From Lachnospiraceae bacterium (lineage in GTDB: Bacteria; Bacillota; Clostridia; Lachnospirales; Lachnospiraceae): a stretch of DNA of 64,000 bases. The position numbers were made by a program, and so were the translations under genes. Below, piece by piece: positions 61,053 through 64,000 of the stretch (positions are counted from its first letter, which is position 1; the number at the start of each line of letters is the position of its first letter). The DNA is taken from assembly GCA_029338735.1 (NCBI GenBank), contig JAQYAY010000012.1, positions 1 to 64,000 of the forward strand, in the 5' to 3' direction. The notes beneath the pieces were generated by a model that worked only from the letters and a program-made list of their open reading frames with translations, made no database searches and had not been told where the DNA came from.

Positions 61053-61445
61053 TCAGTCAGTAATAGAAACAGAGGTAACTGCAAGACCGTCATTAGAAGA
61101 AACAACAAGATCCCCTAAACCAATATTATCAGTTGGATTCTGATGATATGTATATGCTATTTCAAGCGTAGATGTACCATTACCTGAAACATACTGACCA
61201 CTGCTGCTGTTATATGTTACTGGTTGATTGAAAGATATATGCAACACCTGTGCGTCCCTTGTATGGTCAGCTTTGTGCACTCCATTAACCTGAATTCTGT
61301 AAACATCACTGCCAGGTTGTGGCTTTTGATGAATATACGCAGTAGCTGTGTAACATCCAGAATTATTTGTTGCAGTATCTCCACTCTTCAGATAAATACC
61401 TTCTGCAAAATCGTCTGTTGTAAAAAACATCGGTTTCTCGTACAT
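61053..61445 (-). CDS. 130-aa beta-rich protein with RiPP-precursor-like leader (candidate secreted substrate)
   Basis: MYEKPMFFTTDDFAEGIYLKSG | DTATNNSGCYTATAYIHQKPQPGSDVYRIQVNG...; ATG 61445 with AAAGGTGA; own promoter and terminator. Confidence 0.7.
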   Translation of the reverse strand: MYEKPMFFTTDDFAEGIYLKSGDTATNNSGCYTATAYIHQKPQPGSDVYRIQVNGVHKADHTRDAQVLHISFNQPVTYNSSSGQYVSGNGTSTLEIAYTYHQNPTDNIGLGDLVVSSNDGLAVTSVSITD

Positions 61446-61523
61446 AATTGTCACCTTTCTCTTTTCATCAAGGATTAACGGTTAAATAGTACCGGTAAAT
61501 CTTCAAAATCATATTTAATGATT

Positions 61524-61552
61524 ATTATATCATGCGTAACAGAATTTTACAA
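61524..61552 (-). promoter_or_regulatory. Strong extended -10 promoter of the precursor-like gene
   Basis: Minus strand TTGTAA-17-TATAAT with TGA immediately before the -10. Confidence 0.75.
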
Positions 61553-61592
61553 CTAAATTTGGAACATTTTGTGGACTTTTTGCGATACCGGT

Positions 61593-62261
61593 TTACCTAA
61601 GTATTCCAAAGAGTTCCCTGAGCATGTATCTGGACGCATTATGGAATGTCAGATAGCTCTTCCCGTATGCCCTGTCATGCATGACTACAGGCACTTCTGC
61701 CACCTTTGCGCCTGAACGGATCATCCATGCAATACCTGATGGTTCAGGGCCACATTCAGGATGACGAATCATGAATCTGAGTGCCTTCCTGTCATACAGA
61801 CGCATCCCGGATGTAGGATCTGTAATCGTCTGACCTGTGCGCAGTCTGATTGCACCTTTCAGCAGGGTGCTCCCTGTCTTTCTGGCAGTTCCCATATTCA
61901 GCTTTTTCTTTCCAATCAGCCTTGAACCAATGACGATATCATATCCTTCATCAGCCTTTGCTGCCATGGCGCCTATATAGGCCGGATCATGCTGCCCATC
62001 AGCATCAATCTGCACCGCATATTTATATCCTTTTTCAAGTGCATATCTCATCCCGATTCTCATGGTCTCAGTAATGCCACGATTTACAATGTTTCTCACA
62101 TGATGATACTCATGTTTTTCAATAATGGAAAGAGTGTGATCTGTAGAACCATCATCAATGACCAGATAGTCATACTGCGGATATTTCTCCACCTTATCCA
62201 TCAATGACACAATCGAATCTTCTTCATTGTACGCTGGTATTATCAGCAATACGTCGTTCAT
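61593..62261 (-). CDS. GT2 (DPM1-like) glycosyltransferase
   Basis: LLIIPAYNEEDSIVSLMDKVE, YLVIDDGSTDHT, YAVQIDADGQHDP, DPTSGMRLYDRKAL. Confidence 0.92.
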   Translation of the reverse strand: MNDVLLIIPAYNEEDSIVSLMDKVEKYPQYDYLVIDDGSTDHTLSIIEKHEYHHVRNIVNRGITETMRIGMRYALEKGYKYAVQIDADGQHDPAYIGAMAAKADEGYDIVIGSRLIGKKKLNMGTARKTGSTLLKGAIRLRTGQTITDPTSGMRLYDRKALRFMIRHPECGPEPSGIAWMIRSGAKVAEVPVVMHDRAYGKSYLTFHNASRYMLRELFGILR

Positions 62262-63387
62262 AAAATATTTTCCCTGCTTCCTTTTCTTTCCTGAAATAAT
62301 AGCGGTACAGCGGAATAGTCCGGAGTATCATTTCACCACTCATGAGCCTGGCATCAAGCATTCTCTCGTTCCATACCGGAGTGATGATCCTGTTCATGAA
62401 ATCCATGGAGTCGTGCCCTGCATCCAGCTTCTCAATTATATTATCGTCAGACTTCTTAATAAAAGTAACAGATGAAAGTGCATTTTTTAAAACCGTATAA
62501 ATACCCGAAGTCCCGCACCATGGAATTCCATAGATATATGCCTTTCCATTTTCTGTCCCGAGCAGTCCCAGATCACCATTGATCACAGTGATATCGGCAC
62601 TCTCCTTTATCAGTTCAGACAGTGTAGTCTTTCCTGCACCAGAATGTCCGCTTATAAGAAAAGCTCCATATTGGTCCAGACATGCACAGCAGTGAAGAGC
62701 TATCTTTCTGTCCTTAAGTGCAGCGAGTAAGAATACTGGTCTAAGTGCCAGATATATCTCATCTTTTACGGCTTCTGTCGGTTCAATATCATCAGATCCA
62801 AGGCAAAGTACCGCCTCTTTATAATCCTTACTTATTTTTATCCATCTGATCGTCTCCAGCTCACTGTAGCAGAGCACATAGTCATCATGATTCTCATACA
62901 GACAGGCTACATCGTTCATGTAGACCTGCTGATGATATTCCGTGAAGTCATCATCTTCCTGACCAGATGATACAAACAGATCACAGTCATCATCAGAAAA
63001 AGGATCACATTTAAAAGAAAGGATCTCATCCCGCAGATACTTCTCTCCTTCATTAAAAATGATTCTGATCCCTGCCATTTCCAGATAGACTGCATTGTCA
63101 GATGGCTCTGCATAGGAAAAATCATCTGACATCAGGCCGGTAGCTGCCAGCGACTGAGTAAAGCTTCGCACATCGTCTGCTATATCATCTGCCTTTTCAC
63201 CTGTGTGGACAGATGCCAGTTCTATCAGTGCTCTCTCTGTGATCTCACACTCCATCTGCTGTGCAAGGAAAGCACCGAATTCATTGAGACCCACTCCTCT
63301 CACATGATATGCCTGTGCTGATGAATATGGCACAATGAAATAGTCGTCACCAGCCTTTTTTACAGAAACATCATCCCTTAAACGCAT
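62224..63387 (-). CDS. PqqD-like (RRE) N-terminus fused to HPr-kinase-like P-loop domain
   Basis: 387 aa; N-term RLRDDVSVKKAGDDYFIVPYSSAQAYHVRGVGLNEFGAFLAQQM; C-term GAFLISGHSGAGKTTLSELIKESADITVINGDLGLL...YIYGIPWCGTSG. Confidence 0.8.
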   Translation of the reverse strand: MRLRDDVSVKKAGDDYFIVPYSSAQAYHVRGVGLNEFGAFLAQQMECEITERALIELASVHTGEKADDIADDVRSFTQSLAATGLMSDDFSYAEPSDNAVYLEMAGIRIIFNEGEKYLRDEILSFKCDPFSDDDCDLFVSSGQEDDDFTEYHQQVYMNDVACLYENHDDYVLCYSELETIRWIKISKDYKEAVLCLGSDDIEPTEAVKDEIYLALRPVFLLAALKDRKIALHCCACLDQYGAFLISGHSGAGKTTLSELIKESADITVINGDLGLLGTENGKAYIYGIPWCGTSGIYTVLKNALSSVTFIKKSDDNIIEKLDAGHDSMDFMNRIITPVWNERMLDARLMSGEMILRTIPLYRYYFRKEKEAGKIFYERRIADNTSVQ

Positions 63388-63964
63388 TTTTCACTCCTCT
63401 GTATGCCTTTCTCAATGGTCTTAAAGCAGCCCACAGCCTGCCTCTTAGGAAAGAAGCCTTTGTATACCTGCCATTATGATAGAACCCCTTGAGGATTCCC
63501 TGAATCATATCCATTGTAACAGGGCCTTCAAGTTCTGTCTGATTGTCACCTGCGATATAGTACCCGTCTGCACTCACCTTTATCACACGATGCAGCACAA
63601 GCATCCCATTGTCTCTACGATACAGCACTATATCGTACTTCTCTGGCGGTCTGCTGACCGGAGAAATACTGATTCTGTCTCCATCCTTTATGAATGGCCA
63701 CATGCTGTTGCCTGAAGCCATCGCTGTAAAGGTGTCATCATCACTGAATACTTTTAGATATCCTGCTTCCTTTCCGCGGTTTTTGGCATCTTTCAGGACA
63801 GACATTGTAGATACATGACGAATCTTCCTGTTATTCCTGATGAATCCAATACCAACCCTGATGCAGAGGAACGGCCTGATAACAGGCTTCTTCCATCCAT
63901 CCGGATACTGTCTCTTCACCTGAGTGATAAATGTCGCCCAGAGTGACTTCGATGGGACAGCCAT
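63371..63964 (-). CDS. S24/S26-family (signal-peptidase-like, Ser/His) peptidase; frame open beyond the annotated start to the window edge
   Basis: GNSMWPFIKDGDRISISPVSRPPEKYDIVLYRRDNGMLVLHRVIKV...YYIAGDNQ; upstream in-frame sequence EGGDFGHHGAEK has no stop. Confidence 0.8.
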   Translation of the reverse strand: MAVPSKSLWATFITQVKRQYPDGWKKPVIRPFLCIRVGIGFIRNNRKIRHVSTMSVLKDAKNRGKEAGYLKVFSDDDTFTAMASGNSMWPFIKDGDRISISPVSRPPEKYDIVLYRRDNGMLVLHRVIKVSADGYYIAGDNQTELEGPVTMDMIQGILKGFYHNGRYTKASFLRGRLWAALRPLRKAYRGVKNAFKG

Positions 63965-64000
63965 TTTCTCTGCTCCATGATGACCGAAGTCACCACCCTC

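Overview
The window is a chromosomal segment of a low/mid-GC Clostridia (Lachnospiraceae-like; inferred from gene content and protein style). It is mostly housekeeping and metabolic genes, nearly all on the minus strand: pflB (partial), guaB, a complete V/A-type ATPase operon (H-I-K-E-C-F-A-B-D), gltBD, rpsU, alaS, hcp, aspS/hisS, dapL/dapF, a eukaryotic-type HisA, a polar amino-acid ABC transporter, an MMPL transporter with a coiled-coil partner, and one tRNA-Leu(AAG). The best candidate for an undescribed system is at the right edge (about 59.2-64 kb). It holds a Ser/His S26-type peptidase ORF, a PqqD-like plus HprK-like fusion, a GT2 glycosyltransferase, a 130-aa beta-rich protein with a RiPP-like leader (MYEKPMFFTTDDFAEGIYLKSG) under its own strong promoter and followed by an intrinsic terminator, and a peptidase-less ABC exporter. 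Non-coding signals include a candidate C-rich sRNA with four C-runs (about 42.16-42.27 kb), a promoter/anti-terminator/terminator leader before gltB, several palindromic intergenic repeat families (two of which supply the stop codon of the upstream operon gene), and a degenerate array of about 61-bp period upstream of an orphan pseudopilin. All calls come from reading the sequence and supplied translations; no database search was run.
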